Notes: generated by a model from the sequence alone, not told the origin. A DNA stretch of 64,000 nucleotides from Xenorhabdus griffiniae (GCF_037265215.1 NZ_CP147737.1:4124001-4188000); one strand, 5' to 3'; shown: positions 26,659 through 37,503, numbered from the stretch's first letter. Made by a program: numbers and translations.

Positions 26659-28368
26659 TTAACGTATCATACCTTCTGTATTATCCATCCCCACTTTCTT
26701 ATAAACAACTAAATTCTCTTTATTGCGAGTTGGCCTATGTCCATGCCAAAATAGCGCCATTCCCTTGGGAGCAGGTTCTATCTCTTCGGATAATACAATC
26801 AACCAATCACATTTTTCAGGAACCTCAAATTTACGCTGTTGTTGATGCAGAACCTGAGCAAAGTAATAAAGCATTGGCGCTTCCGATTCTCCAATATAAT
26901 ACGATGCCATACAGTCGTTCTCTTTATACACTCCCGCCAACTGCTGTTTTAGGTCAAGAAACGCCTCTTTATATCCTTTAGTGTAATCAATCCAGCCAAC
27001 AAATAATGTAAATACTAATCCCCAAACCGTAGCAATACCCAAAACCCAATTTTGGGCAGCACGCAAGTCTGGTGATTTAGAGAGAAACCTATTTTTAGCA
27101 ATCCATATCGCAGTGATAAAAGCAGCGGCAACAACGATAAATCCCGAAAAATGCATTTGATAACTCATTGGCAGCCATCGGCTAAATGGCATTAACCAAT
27201 GTTTGTAATCAGGGGAAAGGGATAAAAAATAACAAGACCATAAAAATATAATCAGGACAGACCAAAACAGAGAAGAAAATAGGGTTAAATATTTATAGAT
27301 GAGTTGCGGTATTTTAATAAAAACCCCTGTAGCCAGGATCGCCATGGGTGCAATAAAAGGCAGCAAATATAATGCTCGGCCAGAGGCTGATATTTGCAAT
27401 AGAACAACCCCTAATACAACAAAGGCAGCACACAAGAAATAATGCTTATCCGATAAAATCTTAATTGGGTTAGTTAATATAAAGAGAAAAGCCAATATTC
27501 CTGATGGCAAGGCAAACAACAGCACCGCTTCAGGGATCATGGTCAAATTCCCCCTTGCCCCAAGATCTTCAACAGAAAAACCTAAGAAGCGACCAATATT
27601 GTTATCCCAAATCCAGATCTTAAATAAATCAGGATGTTCAATAAGCAACATAATTGGCCACGGCAAGATTAGAACCAGTGCAATGATGCCTGACAACAAA
27701 GCCCTTAGCCAATATTGTTTGGTTCGGCAATGTTTAAGGAACACGGGAGCTAAAACAAGGCAAATCCATAATAGCCCCGGAATAAATACTCCTTTTGATA
27801 AGAGTGTTACAGCCGTACCGATAATCAACCATAAACAGGAGTAATTTGTCTTTTCGTTTTTGATTAATCCCAGTAAGCCATATAATCCGATAGTTGTTCC
27901 TGTTATCAATGCGGTATCAGTAAACATATCGTGGCTGTGGCGAACTAATCCAGGTGCACTTGCATACAACGCAAAAGCTATCCATATTCGACTGTCGGTA
28001 AAGTTTTTGACATCAAATACACGCCGCGCCAATAGAATAAAAAAGGAAAAATTGATCACCGAAAAGAATAAAGAGGCGGTTCTGGCTGCATCATACATCG
28101 GCAGCCAATGGGATAACAAATGAATAAATAAAGTGGCTGTCCAATAATATAAGGGAGGCTTTTCCATAAAAGGTTGTCCGGCATTTATGGTTACCAACCA
28201 ATTCCCTGTTTCATACATGGTATGAATAATGCCAAAACTGTAATTTTCATCTTGTTTCCAGGGTGTATGTCCATAAACGCCCGGCAACAAATACAGCAGA
28301 GTAAAAGCAATAAATAATAGTAAGGCTTTGATATCTGTTTGAGTCAATTTATTGGGATTATTCATCAA
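26659..28368 (-). CDS. ArnT-like glycosyltransferase (PMT/GT83-type membrane protein)
   Basis: 569 residues with about twelve membrane helices. The first periplasmic loop holds the acidic catalytic motif (TPWKQDENYSFG) followed by FMEKPPLYYW, the pattern of ArnT and related lipid-linked sugar transferases. A C-terminal soluble part follows the last helix. ArnT adds aminoarabinose to lipid A; no arn genes lie nearby, so the acceptor and sugar are unknown and the arnT symbol is not assigned. The start may be either of two adjacent ATG codons. Convergent with thiBPQ. Confidence 0.85.
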   Translation of the reverse strand: MMNNPNKLTQTDIKALLLFIAFTLLYLLPGVYGHTPWKQDENYSFGIIHTMYETGNWLVTINAGQPFMEKPPLYYWTATLFIHLLSHWLPMYDAARTASLFFSVINFSFFILLARRVFDVKNFTDSRIWIAFALYASAPGLVRHSHDMFTDTALITGTTIGLYGLLGLIKNEKTNYSCLWLIIGTAVTLLSKGVFIPGLLWICLVLAPVFLKHCRTKQYWLRALLSGIIALVLILPWPIMLLIEHPDLFKIWIWDNNIGRFLGFSVEDLGARGNLTMIPEAVLLFALPSGILAFLFILTNPIKILSDKHYFLCAAFVVLGVVLLQISASGRALYLLPFIAPMAILATGVFIKIPQLIYKYLTLFSSLFWSVLIIFLWSCYFLSLSPDYKHWLMPFSRWLPMSYQMHFSGFIVVAAAFITAIWIAKNRFLSKSPDLRAAQNWVLGIATVWGLVFTLFVGWIDYTKGYKEAFLDLKQQLAGVYKENDCMASYYIGESEAPMLYYFAQVLHQQQRKFEVPEKCDWLIVLSEEIEPAPKGMALFWHGHRPTRNKENLVVYKKVGMDNTEGMIR

Positions 28369-28732
28369 TATTTACCAGATTCAATTAATGTTTCATTTTT
28401 TCAGTAAAAAATCGATAGAATATTACTCAATTAATAATAACAACAAAAGTGACTAAAATATAAAAAACAATTTATCTTTCTGATAATTTAAAATAGTTAA
28501 TATTTCTCTGGTGAAAATTCATTTATTATATTTGGGTTAGATGAATAAGTGCAATTTCTAAGAAAGGCAGTCAATTGCTATAGTAAACATCTTTTTCGCC
28601 AACACTATGGTTTATACGCATTAAACTTCAAGTTGCCATTGACAACACTCTATGAAACCTGATTTCTCCCTGCTTCGCGGGGAGGAATCACACCATCGAC
28701 TGACAGTTTTTATGCCTAACATGATTCTGAGC
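28369..28732. other. Noncoding, AT-rich region between the glycosyltransferase and acetyltransferase genes
   Basis: Upstream region of the glycosyltransferase gene with long AT runs (promoter likely, not pinpointed), then palindromic repeat copy D from 28612. No gene was recognised. Confidence 0.4.
28612..28697. repeat. Palindromic interspersed repeat, copy D (degenerate)
   Basis: TATACGCATTAAACTTCAAG, then TGAAACCTGATTTCTCCCTG CTTCGCGGGGAG: the family's arm and inner hairpin are recognisable, in the orientation opposite to copy B. The other end is lost. Confidence 0.65.
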
Positions 28733-29170
28733 TTAACCCCCGATAACAGCCAGCATCTCTTCAACTTCCTCATCCATACCTACTTCAACGAAACCCAAGC
28801 TAGCATAAAGATTTTTCGCAACGAGATTATTTGGATTATAACTGATTGCTATTGCTTTCAACGGATCTGAGCATCTAATTTCATTAATTGCCAGCGATAG
28901 TGCTTTACGCCCAATCCCCTTATTTTGATGATTTTTATCCACCATAAACCGCCAAATTGTTATTCTTTGGTCATCATCGGGCACCCACATGAAAAAACCA
29001 ACAGGTTCTCCATCCAGACAAATAGCCCGTGTTTGGTATGAAGGAAAAAATTTGGATTGGGCAATGGAGTACGCATTTTCTGCAATATAGTCAAGTTGGT
29101 CATCAGCAACTGATAGTTCGCAGACAGCGTCATAATTGTTCTTATTGACGTCAGTTAAGGTAATCAACAT
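28733..29170 (-). CDS. GNAT-family N-acetyltransferase
   Basis: 145 residues from the ATG at 29170, which has AAGGAGCG upstream; the frame stays open to 29293 but without a binding site. GNAT motif A is seen in VDKNHQNKGIGRKAL (acetyl-CoA pyrophosphate loop), and YNPNNLVAKNLYASLGFVEV is motif B. It resembles BltD/diamine acetyltransferases in layout; the substrate cannot be told. Confidence 0.85.
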   Translation of the reverse strand: MLITLTDVNKNNYDAVCELSVADDQLDYIAENAYSIAQSKFFPSYQTRAICLDGEPVGFFMWVPDDDQRITIWRFMVDKNHQNKGIGRKALSLAINEIRCSDPLKAIAISYNPNNLVAKNLYASLGFVEVGMDEEVEEMLAVIGG

Positions 29171-29267
29171 ACATCGCTCCTTAGTGATGCACAATATTGG
29201 ATTTGCAAGCCGTTTTTTATCACAAATCGGATGTTTTCCGATAATTATCTGACATAATAAGCTATTA

Positions 29268-29573
29268 ATGCTGAACGGAGAAGTTATACCCAAAATGGAG
29301 AGCTGTATTCCATTGGCCTGGCTGGATATGACGAAAGCTATTGTTTCTATCTCTGCGACTTTAGTAGTAGGAAAAATTATATCTACTGCTTATGTAATTA
29401 CAGGTGTTAGTGTCATCGGTGTTGCGATAGGATTATTTGTTTTTGGTTTTGTTATTGCAGGAGTTTTGTACTATCTTGACGATAAATATCAATTAAGTTC
29501 GAAGCTTATAGAGGTCTTAAGAGATGAGGGAGCGAAAAAAAGAAAACAAAATACATGTAACTTTATGGAATAA
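29268..29573 (+). pseudogene. Truncated toxin: C-terminal hydrophobic domain only
   Basis: From about 29325 this frame is paralogous to the C-terminus of the toxin at 18629-19549: DMTKAIVSISATLVVGKIIS, the hydrophobic stretch GVSVIGVAIGLFVFGFVIAG and LDDKYQLSSKLIEVLRDEG match DMAKTAII..., GGSIIAVAG... and LDKQYGISEKLIALIKEE. The N-terminal 200 residues are missing. Its place is taken by a 37-bp segment of polB sequence (29291-29327), read in a different frame. Start codons at 29268 or 29295 could still allow a peptide of about 90-101 residues. Confidence 0.65.
29291..29327 (+). repeat. 37-bp segment duplicated from polB
   Basis: Matches polB at 30772-30808 with 34 of 37 identical bases, same strand, starting CAAAATGGAGAGCTGTATTC. 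It lies exactly where homology of the toxin fragment to its full-length relative begins, so it marks a recombination joint. Confidence 0.8.
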
Positions 29574-29958
29574 AGTTTTTTGCGTTGTCATGTCAGTTTT
29601 TTTCTTGTTTATTACGACATTGTTTTTATATTTTTCCTGGAATGATATGTTGTCATTAATTAACATGAAGGAGACAATATACTTTTCTTGGCGGGTATTT
29701 GTTGCATGTTTTGGTTTGCCAATAGTTTATCATATTTTTATTTTAGCAATCAAAAATTGTTTGATAAATACGCCATCTCCATTTAGTGGTTTTTTGGTAA
29801 ATTTGTTTGTGTTGATTTTTTTATTTTCTTTTGTATTTAGTTTTCCTGTGTCTATTTATGTTGATTTTAAGTTAAAAAATGCCGGGTATGTTAAATGTTA
29901 TAGAACGTCGTTTGTTGCTCCAAATAAGTATGTTAAAGATATAAATTTGTGTCGCTAA
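29524..29958 (+). CDS. Small integral membrane protein, putative immunity (DUF1240-like), second copy
   Basis: 144 residues with three to four hydrophobic segments and a short C-terminal region with cysteines (GYVKCYR, DINLCR). It is clearly paralogous to the protein at 18237-18632 (shared FSFPVSIYVDFKLKNAGY). The ATG at 29524 lies 50 bases inside the toxin fragment, behind GAGGTCTTA, so the pair is arranged in the same order as the first. With its toxin truncated, it would be an orphan immunity gene that could still protect against kin carrying the whole toxin. Confidence 0.65.
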   Translation: MRERKKENKIHVTLWNKVFCVVMSVFFLFITTLFLYFSWNDMLSLINMKETIYFSWRVFVACFGLPIVYHIFILAIKNCLINTPSPFSGFLVNLFVLIFLFSFVFSFPVSIYVDFKLKNAGYVKCYRTSFVAPNKYVKDINLCR

Positions 29959-29962
29959 ACAT

Positions 29963-29990
29963 ATACCAATCTCACCTCAAGATGCGTATA
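29963..29990. repeat. Palindromic interspersed repeat, copy E (single arm)
   Basis: ATACCAATCTCACCTCAAG followed by ATGCGTAT, one arm of the repeat family, directly after the immunity gene. Confidence 0.55.
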
Positions 29991-30200
29991 AATAGTTTTC
30001 AAAATAGTAGATCACTTGGAGGGAACCCAGTCCAATTTTTGCGATCTGATTAATCGCCAAATCAAAAAAATCCCAAAATGGACTGAGTCTTGCGAATCAT
30101 AGCACCAATCCCCCGAAGTGAACGACGCCAGATGAAAAAATTTATTCATAGAGTGTATCGTTATTATGAAAGCTTATTTAGCTATAGAAAATAATCCAAC
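29991..30200. other. Spacer before polB with possible gene remnant
   Basis: Contains an imperfect inverted repeat (CAGTCCAATTTTTG near 30028 and CCAAAATGGACTG near 30073) and, on the minus strand, a 45-codon frame from 30149 to 30012 (MNKFFHLASFTSGDWCYDSQ...). Another minus frame reads RRSLRGIGAMIRKTQSILGF. Neither was identified; it may be a worn transposon end. Confidence 0.3.
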
Positions 30201-30208
30201 ACAAAATA

Positions 30209-30224
30209 CTGTATAAATAACCAT
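30209..30224 (+). promoter_or_regulatory. Possible LexA box upstream of polB
   Basis: CTGTATAAATAACCAT matches 12 of 16 positions of CTGTATATATATACAG, with a good left half and a poor right half. polB is an SOS gene in E. coli, which makes a LexA site here plausible. Weak by sequence alone. Confidence 0.4.
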
Positions 30225-30291
30225 AACTGATGCTATGATTGAAATGCCCCTGTAAAGCTAAATATGGTTGGTTTCTCATAAGAGAAAAATT

Positions 30292-32640
30292 ATGCAGATA
30301 AATCACGTTGAACAAGGCTTTATCCTGACCCGTCACTGGAAAGATACACCAACGGGTATCGAATTGGTGTATTGGCTGGCGACGGAAGCAGGCGCACGCC
30401 GCATAACTATTCCTCACCAAAACGCGGTTGCCTTTGTCCCTCAACATGATCTGCCTAAAGTAAAACCTTTACTCACACAAGAGCGAAACTGTGAATTAAC
30501 AGCATTGCCATTGAAAGATTTCAATCGCCAACCTGTTGCTGCGCTGTATTGCCGGCATTACCGCCAATTGCAACACTTAGAGCACATTTTCAAGGAACAG
30601 AATATTTCTCTCTACGAAACCGATATCCGCCCACCCGACAGGTTTATGATGGAGCGCTTTATTACCGCTCCCGTTTGGTTCAACCAGAAACCCGACGGCA
30701 GTTATCAGATGAAACCCAATCCCGCTTATCGGCCTAATTTGAAATGGGTGTCACTGGATATCGAAACCAGCCAACATGGAGAGCTATACTCCATTGGCCT
30801 GGCTGGATGCGGCGAGAAAACCGTATTTATGTTAGGGCCAGAAAAGGGTCACCAACAATCTCTCGATTTCAAATTAGAGTATGTTGCCAGTCGTCCAATG
30901 ATGCTGGAGAAACTCAATGCATGGCTGGCACATTATGATCCTGATGCCATTATTGGCTGGAATCTGGTTCAGTTTGATTTAAAGGTGTTACAGCAACATG
31001 CTGAGCGCTATAACGTGCCATTAAAATTTGGGCGCAATCAGACTTTGCTCGAATGGCGAGAACACGGTTTCAAACCAGAGCACTTTTTCGCCTCAGCAGA
31101 AGGCCGTTTGATTATTGACGGCATTGACGCACTAAAAACCGCAACCTGGAATTTTCCTTCTTTCAGCCTTGAATATGTTGCACAAGAACTTCTGGGAGAA
31201 GGAAAAGCTATCGATAATCCTTATGATCGCATGGATGAGATCAACCGCCGCTTTCAGCAAGATAAACCTGCCCTCGCCCACTATAATTTGCAAGATTGTA
31301 TTCTGGTTAATCGTATCTTTGAGAAAGCAGATTTGATGGCCTTCTTATTGGAACGTGCCACGGTAACAGGGTTAGCGGTAGATCGCAGCGGTGGATCTGT
31401 AGCGGCATTCACGCATCTTTATTTGCCCAAAATGCATCGGATTGGCTATGTTGCGCCCATCCAGCCAACATACTTCGATGATAACAGCCCCGGCGGTTTT
31501 GTGATGGATTCATTTCCGGGGTTATACGATTCAGTGTTGGTACTGGATTACAAGAGCCTCTATCCTTCGATTATTCGCACGTTTTTGATTGATCCAGTCG
31601 GGATGGTTGAAGGCCTTGCCAATCCAGACAGTGAATACGCCGTCCCTGGCTTTCGTCAGGCATTTTTTTCCCGTACACAACATTGCCTACCGGATATCGT
31701 CACACAAATCTGGCAGGCGCGCGATAAGGCCAAACAACAACAGAATGCCCCCCTTTCCCAAGCCCTGAAAATTATTATGAATGCCTTTTATGGTGTGCTC
31801 GGTGCCTCTGGCTGTCATTTTTTTGATCCTCGCCTGACTTCATCAATTACAATGCGCGGCCACAAAATCATGCACCAAACCCGTAAGCTCATCGAATCAC
31901 AAGGCTATCAGGTTATTTATGGCGATACGGATTCCACGTTTGTCTGGCTAAAGCGCTCCCATTCAGAGAAAGAAGCCTGCCAAATCGGGCATTCTTTAGT
32001 GCAATTTGTCAACCAATGGTGGCGAGATCATCTCAAAACCGAATTCAATCTTGAAAGCACGCTGGAGCTGGAATTTGAGACACATTATCGACGTTTTCTG
32101 ATGCCAACAGTACGCGGGGCAGAGCAAGGCAGTAAAAAACGTTATGCCGGATTAAGCGGTGATAAGGTAATTTTCAAAGGGCTGGAAACGGTAAGGAGTG
32201 ACTGGACGCCGCTGGCACAAATATTCCAGAAAGAATTATATACTTTGATTTTTCAGCAACAACCGCATCAAAATTATATTCGTGAATATCTTGCCAGGAC
32301 GCTGGCGGGTGAATTTGATGATCGTCTGGTTTATCGCAAACGACTACGCCGTAAGTTGTCTGATTATCAGCGCAATGTCCCGCCCCACGTTCGGGCAGCA
32401 CGTTTAGCAGATGAGTATAATCAATTACATAATCGTCCACTACAATATCAAAATGGTGGCTGGATCAATTATATCATCACTCAAGCAGGCCCTGAGCCAC
32501 TAGAGAACCAAACCTCTCCTCCCGATTATGAACACTATCTCAATAAGCAATTGAAGCCGATTGCTGACGCTATCTTGCCATTTGTTCAAGATGACTTTAT
32601 GCCTCTGCTGACAGGGCAAATGAGCATCTCTTTCGAATAA
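30292..32640 (+). CDS. polB: DNA polymerase II
   Basis: 782 residues from the ATG at 30292, whose [13 protein letters not shown] start fits Pol II; a frame from 30268 adds eight residues. Family B polymerase for SOS damage tolerance. The exonuclease motif is [11 protein letters not shown]. Polymerase motifs are A ([13 protein letters not shown]), B ([12 protein letters not shown]) and C ([11 protein letters not shown]), all intact. A 37-bp piece of it is duplicated upstream at 29291. Confidence 0.98.
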   Translation: MQINHVEQGFILTRHWKDTPTGIELVYWLATEAGARRITIPHQNAVAFVPQHDLPKVKPLLTQERNCELTALPLKDFNRQPVAALYCRHYRQLQHLEHIFKEQNISLYETDIRPPDRFMMERFITAPVWFNQKPDGSYQMKPNPAYRPNLKWVSLDIETSQHGELYSIGLAGCGEKTVFMLGPEKGHQQSLDFKLEYVASRPMMLEKLNAWLAHYDPDAIIGWNLVQFDLKVLQQHAERYNVPLKFGRNQTLLEWREHGFKPEHFFASAEGRLIIDGIDALKTATWNFPSFSLEYVAQELLGEGKAIDNPYDRMDEINRRFQQDKPALAHYNLQDCILVNRIFEKADLMAFLLERATVTGLAVDRSGGSVAAFTHLYLPKMHRIGYVAPIQPTYFDDNSPGGFVMDSFPGLYDSVLVLDYKSLYPSIIRTFLIDPVGMVEGLANPDSEYAVPGFRQAFFSRTQHCLPDIVTQIWQARDKAKQQQNAPLSQALKIIMNAFYGVLGASGCHFFDPRLTSSITMRGHKIMHQTRKLIESQGYQVIYGDTDSTFVWLKRSHSEKEACQIGHSLVQFVNQWWRDHLKTEFNLESTLELEFETHYRRFLMPTVRGAEQGSKKRYAGLSGDKVIFKGLETVRSDWTPLAQIFQKELYTLIFQQQPHQNYIREYLARTLAGEFDDRLVYRKRLRRKLSDYQRNVPPHVRAARLADEYNQLHNRPLQYQNGGWINYIITQAGPEPLENQTSPPDYEHYLNKQLKPIADAILPFVQDDFMPLLTGQMSISFE

Positions 32641-32858
32641 TGGATATTTTTGCAGGTGACGGCTTGCTCGGCTTCAATTAACATATCGCCCCTCTAATGG
32701 GCCATTGTACTTTTACGATCCTTTTATCAAAAAACAGGGGTTGTAAAATGCAATTGAAAACTATCCCTATCGATAATCAATAACGATCGATATCCAACAA
32801 AAGCAGCCATCCTGCAACCATAAATAATATTGTCTAACAGAAAACTGAGCCAAAATTT
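32641..32858 (+). promoter_or_regulatory. polB-rapA intergenic region
   Basis: Noncoding, 218 bases, presumably with the rapA promoter. A weak hairpin GCCC / GGGC lies near 32689-32704. No clear promoter elements were chosen. Confidence 0.3.
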
Positions 32859-35768
32859 ATGCCATTTACTCTTGGTCAACGCTGGATAAGCGATACAGAA
32901 AGCGAACTTGGATTAGGAACAGTCGTGGCGCTTGATGCGCGCATGGTAACGTTGCTCTTCCCTGCCAGCGGAGAAAACCGCCTTTACGCACGCAATGATT
33001 CCCCCATCACCCGCGTTATGTTTAATGTGGACGATACCGTAACCAGTCACGAAGGCTGGAAACTCAAGATTAATGATGTCCAACAAGATAATGGCCTGCT
33101 GATCTATGTTGGTACACGTCTGGATACGGAAGAAGAAAATATCTGCTTGCGGGAAGTTTTTCTGGATAGCAAGCTGACGTTTAACAAACCACAGGATCGC
33201 TTGTTTGCAGGTCAAATTGACCGCATGGATCGCTTTGCGTTGCGTTTTCGCGCCCGTAAGCACCAAAGCGAGCAGTTCCGTCTGGCGGAAAGTGGGCTGC
33301 GTGGTATCCGTGCCAGTTTGATCCCTCACCAGTTACACATCGCCAATGAAGTGGGTAAACGCCACGCACCACGTGTATTACTGGCAGATGAAGTCGGCCT
33401 GGGGAAAACCATTGAAGCCGGGATGATTATCCATCAGCAATTAATGGCCGGACGGGCTGAACGTGTGTTAGTTATTGTGCCAGATAGCCTGCAACACCAA
33501 TGGCTGGTGGAAATGCTGCGCCGTTTCAATCTGCGTTTTTCGCTGTTTGATGATGACCGCTATAGCGAAGCACTGCATGACAGCGATAATCCATTCGAAA
33601 CCGAACAGTTGATTATCTGTTCCTTAGATTTTGTTCGCCGCAATAAGCAACGTTTTGAGCTTCTGCTGGAAGCAAGCTGGGATTTGATGGTGGTGGATGA
33701 AGCTCACCATCTGGCGTGGAGTGAAAAATCGCCAAGCCGCGAATATCAAGTTATCGAACAATTGGCAGAACAAATCCCGTCCGTCCTATTGTTAACGGCA
33801 ACACCAGAGCAGTTGGGGCAAGAAAGCCACTTTGCCCGCCTGCGCCTGCTGGACCCAAATCGTTTCCACGATTATCAGGCTTTTCTTGATGAACAACAGA
33901 AATACCGCCCTGTCGCAGATGCTGTGACGTTGCTGTTATCCGGTGACACCCTAAACAATGACCAGCAAAATGCCATTGTCGAACTGATCAGCGAACAGGA
34001 TATCGAACCTCTGCTGAAAGCCGCAAACAGCAATCAGGATGGGGAGAGCGAAGATGCGCGCCGCGAACTGATCACTATGTTGATGGATCGTCACGGCACC
34101 AGCCGCCTGCTTTTCCGTAACACCCGTGGTGGTGTGAAAGGTTTCCCACATCGTGAATTGCACGAGATCAAGTTACCATTGCCGGCCCAATATCAGACGG
34201 CAATCAAGGTTTCTGAAATCATGGGTGCCAAAAAGACAGTGGAGTCTCGCGCCAAAGATATGCTCTATCCTGAGCGGATTTATCAGGAATTCGAAGGGGA
34301 AAATGCCACATGGTGGAATTTCGATCCCCGCGTAGAATGGCTGATGGGTTTCTTGATGGCAAACCGCGATGAGAAAGTGCTGGTGATCTGTGCCAAAGCA
34401 GAAACGGCACTGCAACTGGAACAAGTTTTGCGTGAACGCGAAGGCATCCGCAGTGCTGTGTTCCACGAAGGTTTGTCTTTGCTGGAGCGTGACCGTGCCG
34501 CCGCTTACTTCGCTTCTGAGGAAGAAGGCGCACAAGTGCTGCTTTGTTCTGAAATTGGCTCAGAAGGACGTAACTTCCAGTTTGCCAACCAGCTTGTCAT
34601 GTTTGATTTGCCATTCAACCCTGATTTGCTGGAACAGCGTATCGGTCGTCTGGATCGTATCGGGCAAAATCGCAATATCAAAATCAGTGTGCCTTATCTG
34701 GAAAATACAGCGCAATCCATTCTCCTGCGCTGGTATCACGAAGGGCTGGATGCCTTTGAGCATACTTGTCCAACAGGCCGCGCCATCTATGATAAGTATT
34801 ATGAAAACCTGCTCAATTTCCTGGCTAAACCTAATGAACAAACTGGCTTCAGTGAGTTTATTATCGAATGTCGCGGGCATCATGAGAAGCTTAAACAGCA
34901 ATTGGAACAAGGACGTGACCGTCTGCTGGAGATGAATTCCAACGGTGGCGAGCAAGGCCAGAAGCTGGCAGAAAAGATTGCGGCGCAAGATGACGACACG
35001 GATCTGGTGAATTTTGCCCTGAATTTGTTTGATATCATTGGTATCAATCAGGAAGATCGCTGCGACAATATTATTGCCTTGCATCCATCCGATCATATGC
35101 TGGTACCTGATTTCCCTGGATTACCAAAAGATGGCTGCTCGATTACGTTTGACCGTGAAAAAGCCCTCTCCCGCGAAGATACTCAGTTCCTGAGCTGGGA
35201 ACACCCAATCATTCGCAATGGCCTGGATTTAATCCTGTCGGGAGATACGGGAAGCTGTGCCGTTTCCATCCTGAAAAACAAAGCGCTGCCCGTTGGGACG
35301 CTACTGGTTGAGTTGATTTACGTTGTTGAAGCCCAGGCACCGAAGCACCTGCAATTGACCCGTTTCTTGCCACCAACGCCAGTGCGCCTTTTGTTGGATC
35401 TGAAAGGCACCAATCTGGCGCCCCAGGTTGAGTTTGAAAGCTTCAACCGTCAGCTAAACGCGATTAACCGCCATAACGCCAGCAAGCTGGTTAATGCGGT
35501 ACAGAAAGAGGTTCATGCTATCTTGCAACAATCGGAGCCTCTGATCGAAGAGCAAGCGCGTGCGTTGATTGAGAAAGCGAAGAAAGAAGCTGATGAAGCG
35601 CTGTCGGCTGAGTTGTCACGTCTGGAAGCGCTGAAAGCGGTTAACCCGAATATCCGTGATGATGAGCTGGAAGCGATTAGCTCCGAGCATAAGCATCTGC
35701 TGCTCAATCTTGATCAGGCCAACTGGCGTCTGGATGCGATTCGTTTGGTGGTTATTTCTCACCAATAA
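32859..35768 (+). CDS. rapA: RNA polymerase-associated ATPase RapA
   Basis: 969 residues, standard length. SWI2/SNF2-type ATPase that recycles RNA polymerase. Order: N-terminal Tudor-like domains; ATP site [17 protein letters not shown] near 170-190; DEAH box as [10 protein letters not shown]; helicase C motif with [20 protein letters not shown] and [11 protein letters not shown]; then the polymerase-binding C-terminal part. Followed by rluA after a hairpin. Confidence 0.99.
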   Translation: MPFTLGQRWISDTESELGLGTVVALDARMVTLLFPASGENRLYARNDSPITRVMFNVDDTVTSHEGWKLKINDVQQDNGLLIYVGTRLDTEEENICLREVFLDSKLTFNKPQDRLFAGQIDRMDRFALRFRARKHQSEQFRLAESGLRGIRASLIPHQLHIANEVGKRHAPRVLLADEVGLGKTIEAGMIIHQQLMAGRAERVLVIVPDSLQHQWLVEMLRRFNLRFSLFDDDRYSEALHDSDNPFETEQLIICSLDFVRRNKQRFELLLEASWDLMVVDEAHHLAWSEKSPSREYQVIEQLAEQIPSVLLLTATPEQLGQESHFARLRLLDPNRFHDYQAFLDEQQKYRPVADAVTLLLSGDTLNNDQQNAIVELISEQDIEPLLKAANSNQDGESEDARRELITMLMDRHGTSRLLFRNTRGGVKGFPHRELHEIKLPLPAQYQTAIKVSEIMGAKKTVESRAKDMLYPERIYQEFEGENATWWNFDPRVEWLMGFLMANRDEKVLVICAKAETALQLEQVLREREGIRSAVFHEGLSLLERDRAAAYFASEEEGAQVLLCSEIGSEGRNFQFANQLVMFDLPFNPDLLEQRIGRLDRIGQNRNIKISVPYLENTAQSILLRWYHEGLDAFEHTCPTGRAIYDKYYENLLNFLAKPNEQTGFSEFIIECRGHHEKLKQQLEQGRDRLLEMNSNGGEQGQKLAEKIAAQDDDTDLVNFALNLFDIIGINQEDRCDNIIALHPSDHMLVPDFPGLPKDGCSITFDREKALSREDTQFLSWEHPIIRNGLDLILSGDTGSCAVSILKNKALPVGTLLVELIYVVEAQAPKHLQLTRFLPPTPVRLLLDLKGTNLAPQVEFESFNRQLNAINRHNASKLVNAVQKEVHAILQQSEPLIEEQARALIEKAKKEADEALSAELSRLEALKAVNPNIRDDELEAISSEHKHLLLNLDQANWRLDAIRLVVISHQ

Positions 35769-35800
35769 GCAGACATCAATAACCTGTCATTCGGTAAACT

Positions 35801-35828
35801 CAGGGGTGTTTTTCGCAAAATGCCCCTG
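35801..35828 (+). terminator. Hairpin between rapA and rluA
   Basis: CAGGGG pairs with CCCCTG around a 16-base loop containing TTTTT. It may attenuate read-through from rapA; no T tract follows. Confidence 0.4.
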
Positions 35829-35863
35829 GGGAAGCCAATTTTTTCCGACCCATTGGAGCCACT

Positions 35864-36517
35864 ATGCTGGAGTCTTATAATCCCCCGACAGATCCTTGGT
35901 TATATGTGCTGTATCAGGACGAGCACATTATGGTTGTCAACAAACCCAGTGGATTACTCTCTGTGCCGGGTAAAGCAGAAGAGCACAAGGACAGTATCAT
36001 GACGCGGATACAAGCTGAATTTCCTACCGCCGAATCAGTCCATCGATTGGATATGGCCACCAGTGGTATTATGGTCGTGGCGCTGACGAAAGCCGCCGAG
36101 CGTGAGTTGAAACGCCAGTTCCGTGAGCGTGAGCCGAAAAAAATCTATATCGCGCGGGTATGGGGAAAGCTGGAGCCGGAAAAAGGCTTAGTGGATCTGC
36201 CCTTAATCTGCGACTGGCCGAATCGCCCGAAACAAAAAGTCTGTTTTGAAACAGGCAAATCCGCACAAACTGAGTATCAGGTACTGGAATATGAGGGCCA
36301 GGCAACGCGCGTCAGGCTCGCACCAATCACAGGACGTTCTCATCAACTTCGTGTGCATATGCTGGCACTAGAGCATCCCATTCTGGGAGATAAGTTCTAT
36401 GCTCATACGCAGGCAAGGGAAATGGCACCTCGCCTACAATTACATGCTCAAGAACTTTTTATTACTCATCCGGCTTATGGCACCCCCATGCATTTTGAGT
36501 GTAAAGCCGAATTTTAA
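35864..36517 (+). CDS. rluA: Dual-specificity pseudouridine synthase RluA
   Basis: 217 residues. Isomerises U746 of 23S rRNA and U32 of several tRNAs. Catalytic Asp in the RluA motif HRLDMATSG (near residue 64), and the later motif TGRSHQLRVHM. The start ATG has GGAGCC upstream. Convergent with djlA six bases on. Confidence 0.97.
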   Translation: MLESYNPPTDPWLYVLYQDEHIMVVNKPSGLLSVPGKAEEHKDSIMTRIQAEFPTAESVHRLDMATSGIMVVALTKAAERELKRQFREREPKKIYIARVWGKLEPEKGLVDLPLICDWPNRPKQKVCFETGKSAQTEYQVLEYEGQATRVRLAPITGRSHQLRVHMLALEHPILGDKFYAHTQAREMAPRLQLHAQELFITHPAYGTPMHFECKAEF

Positions 36518-36523
36518 CGAGCG

Positions 36524-37321
36524 CTATTTAAAACCCCGCTCCTTTTTAATCAAATCGTAAGCCGACTGGATGGACTGCGTCTTTTGTTTCGCCAGTTCCA
36601 TCATTTCTGGTGGTAAACCTTTTGCCACCAGTTTATCGGGATGATGCTCACTCATCAGTTTTCGATAAGCTCGCTTAATGGTGGTCGCATCATCCTGTTT
36701 ATTGACACCCAATACCTTACAAGCATCTTCCAATGTTGCACGCTGCTGTTCACGACCTTGATGGCGGTACTGTCCATTGAAATGACGTCCGCCTTCCATC
36801 ATGGCAAGGAATTGTTCAAATTGAATACGGGAAATACCTAATTCTTCGGCAATGACAAACAGAACTTTTCTTTCATTGGGATGCAGTTCGCCATCAGCAA
36901 ATGCTGCTTGTAACTGAATTTCCAGGAACATGCGGATCAGGTCAGAACGACCGAAGCAAGCACGGCGTAACTGTTGCATTGTTTTACGCAAAGGAAATTG
37001 GGACTGTTTGCCTTCACGAAACGCCTGCTGCGCGGAAAGCCGTGCCTCACCATGCAGTTGCATTCTGTCCATCAATTGGGTGGCGAGCTGGATATCCGTT
37101 TCTGTTACCCGACCTTTTGCTTTGGTTAAATGCCCCAATACTTGAAAAGTACTGCGAAAAAACAGCGCCTGTCGGGTTGGGCCTTTCGTCGTCCCCCCCA
37201 ATTTCTGCATCCTGATTTTGTCAAGGATGTGACCAAGCACTAAGCCAATCACAATTCCCCAAAAACCCGCACCAGATGCAATCCCAAATATCAATCCGAA
37301 TAATTTTCCCCAATACTGCAT
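36524..37321 (-). CDS. djlA: Co-chaperone DjlA
   Basis: 265 residues from the ATG at 37321 ([20 protein letters not shown]); a longer frame from 37354 does not fit the family. One N-terminal membrane segment, a TerB-like helical middle domain, and a C-terminal J domain with HPDK ([13 protein letters not shown]) that stimulates DnaK. Divergent from lptD. Confidence 0.96.
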   Translation of the reverse strand: MQYWGKLFGLIFGIASGAGFWGIVIGLVLGHILDKIRMQKLGGTTKGPTRQALFFRSTFQVLGHLTKAKGRVTETDIQLATQLMDRMQLHGEARLSAQQAFREGKQSQFPLRKTMQQLRRACFGRSDLIRMFLEIQLQAAFADGELHPNERKVLFVIAEELGISRIQFEQFLAMMEGGRHFNGQYRHQGREQQRATLEDACKVLGVNKQDDATTIKRAYRKLMSEHHPDKLVAKGLPPEMMELAKQKTQSIQSAYDLIKKERGFK

Positions 37322-37503
37322 ATAGTCGTCAATTCCCCAATGCTCTGAGCGCAATTTTGCATTATCATACTATCCATTAAGCTCTGTGCCTAACAACAAG
37401 ATTAGCAAAGTTAAACTTTACTCTGGCGCATATCTCTCAACTACGTTAGTCTCTGAGCGTTTGCCGGCACGATGCCACTGATGACGGAACCGCATAAACA
37501 TCT

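Noticed and set aside
28733..29293. 186-residue form of the acetyltransferase
   Set aside because: The first 41 residues lack GNAT features; the ATG at 29170 has AAGGAGCG.
37380..37503. Sigma-E promoter for lptD
   Set aside because: AAACTTT and a later TCTCA are present, but spacing and -35 quality are too weak to assert, although lptD is under sigma-E control in E. coli.
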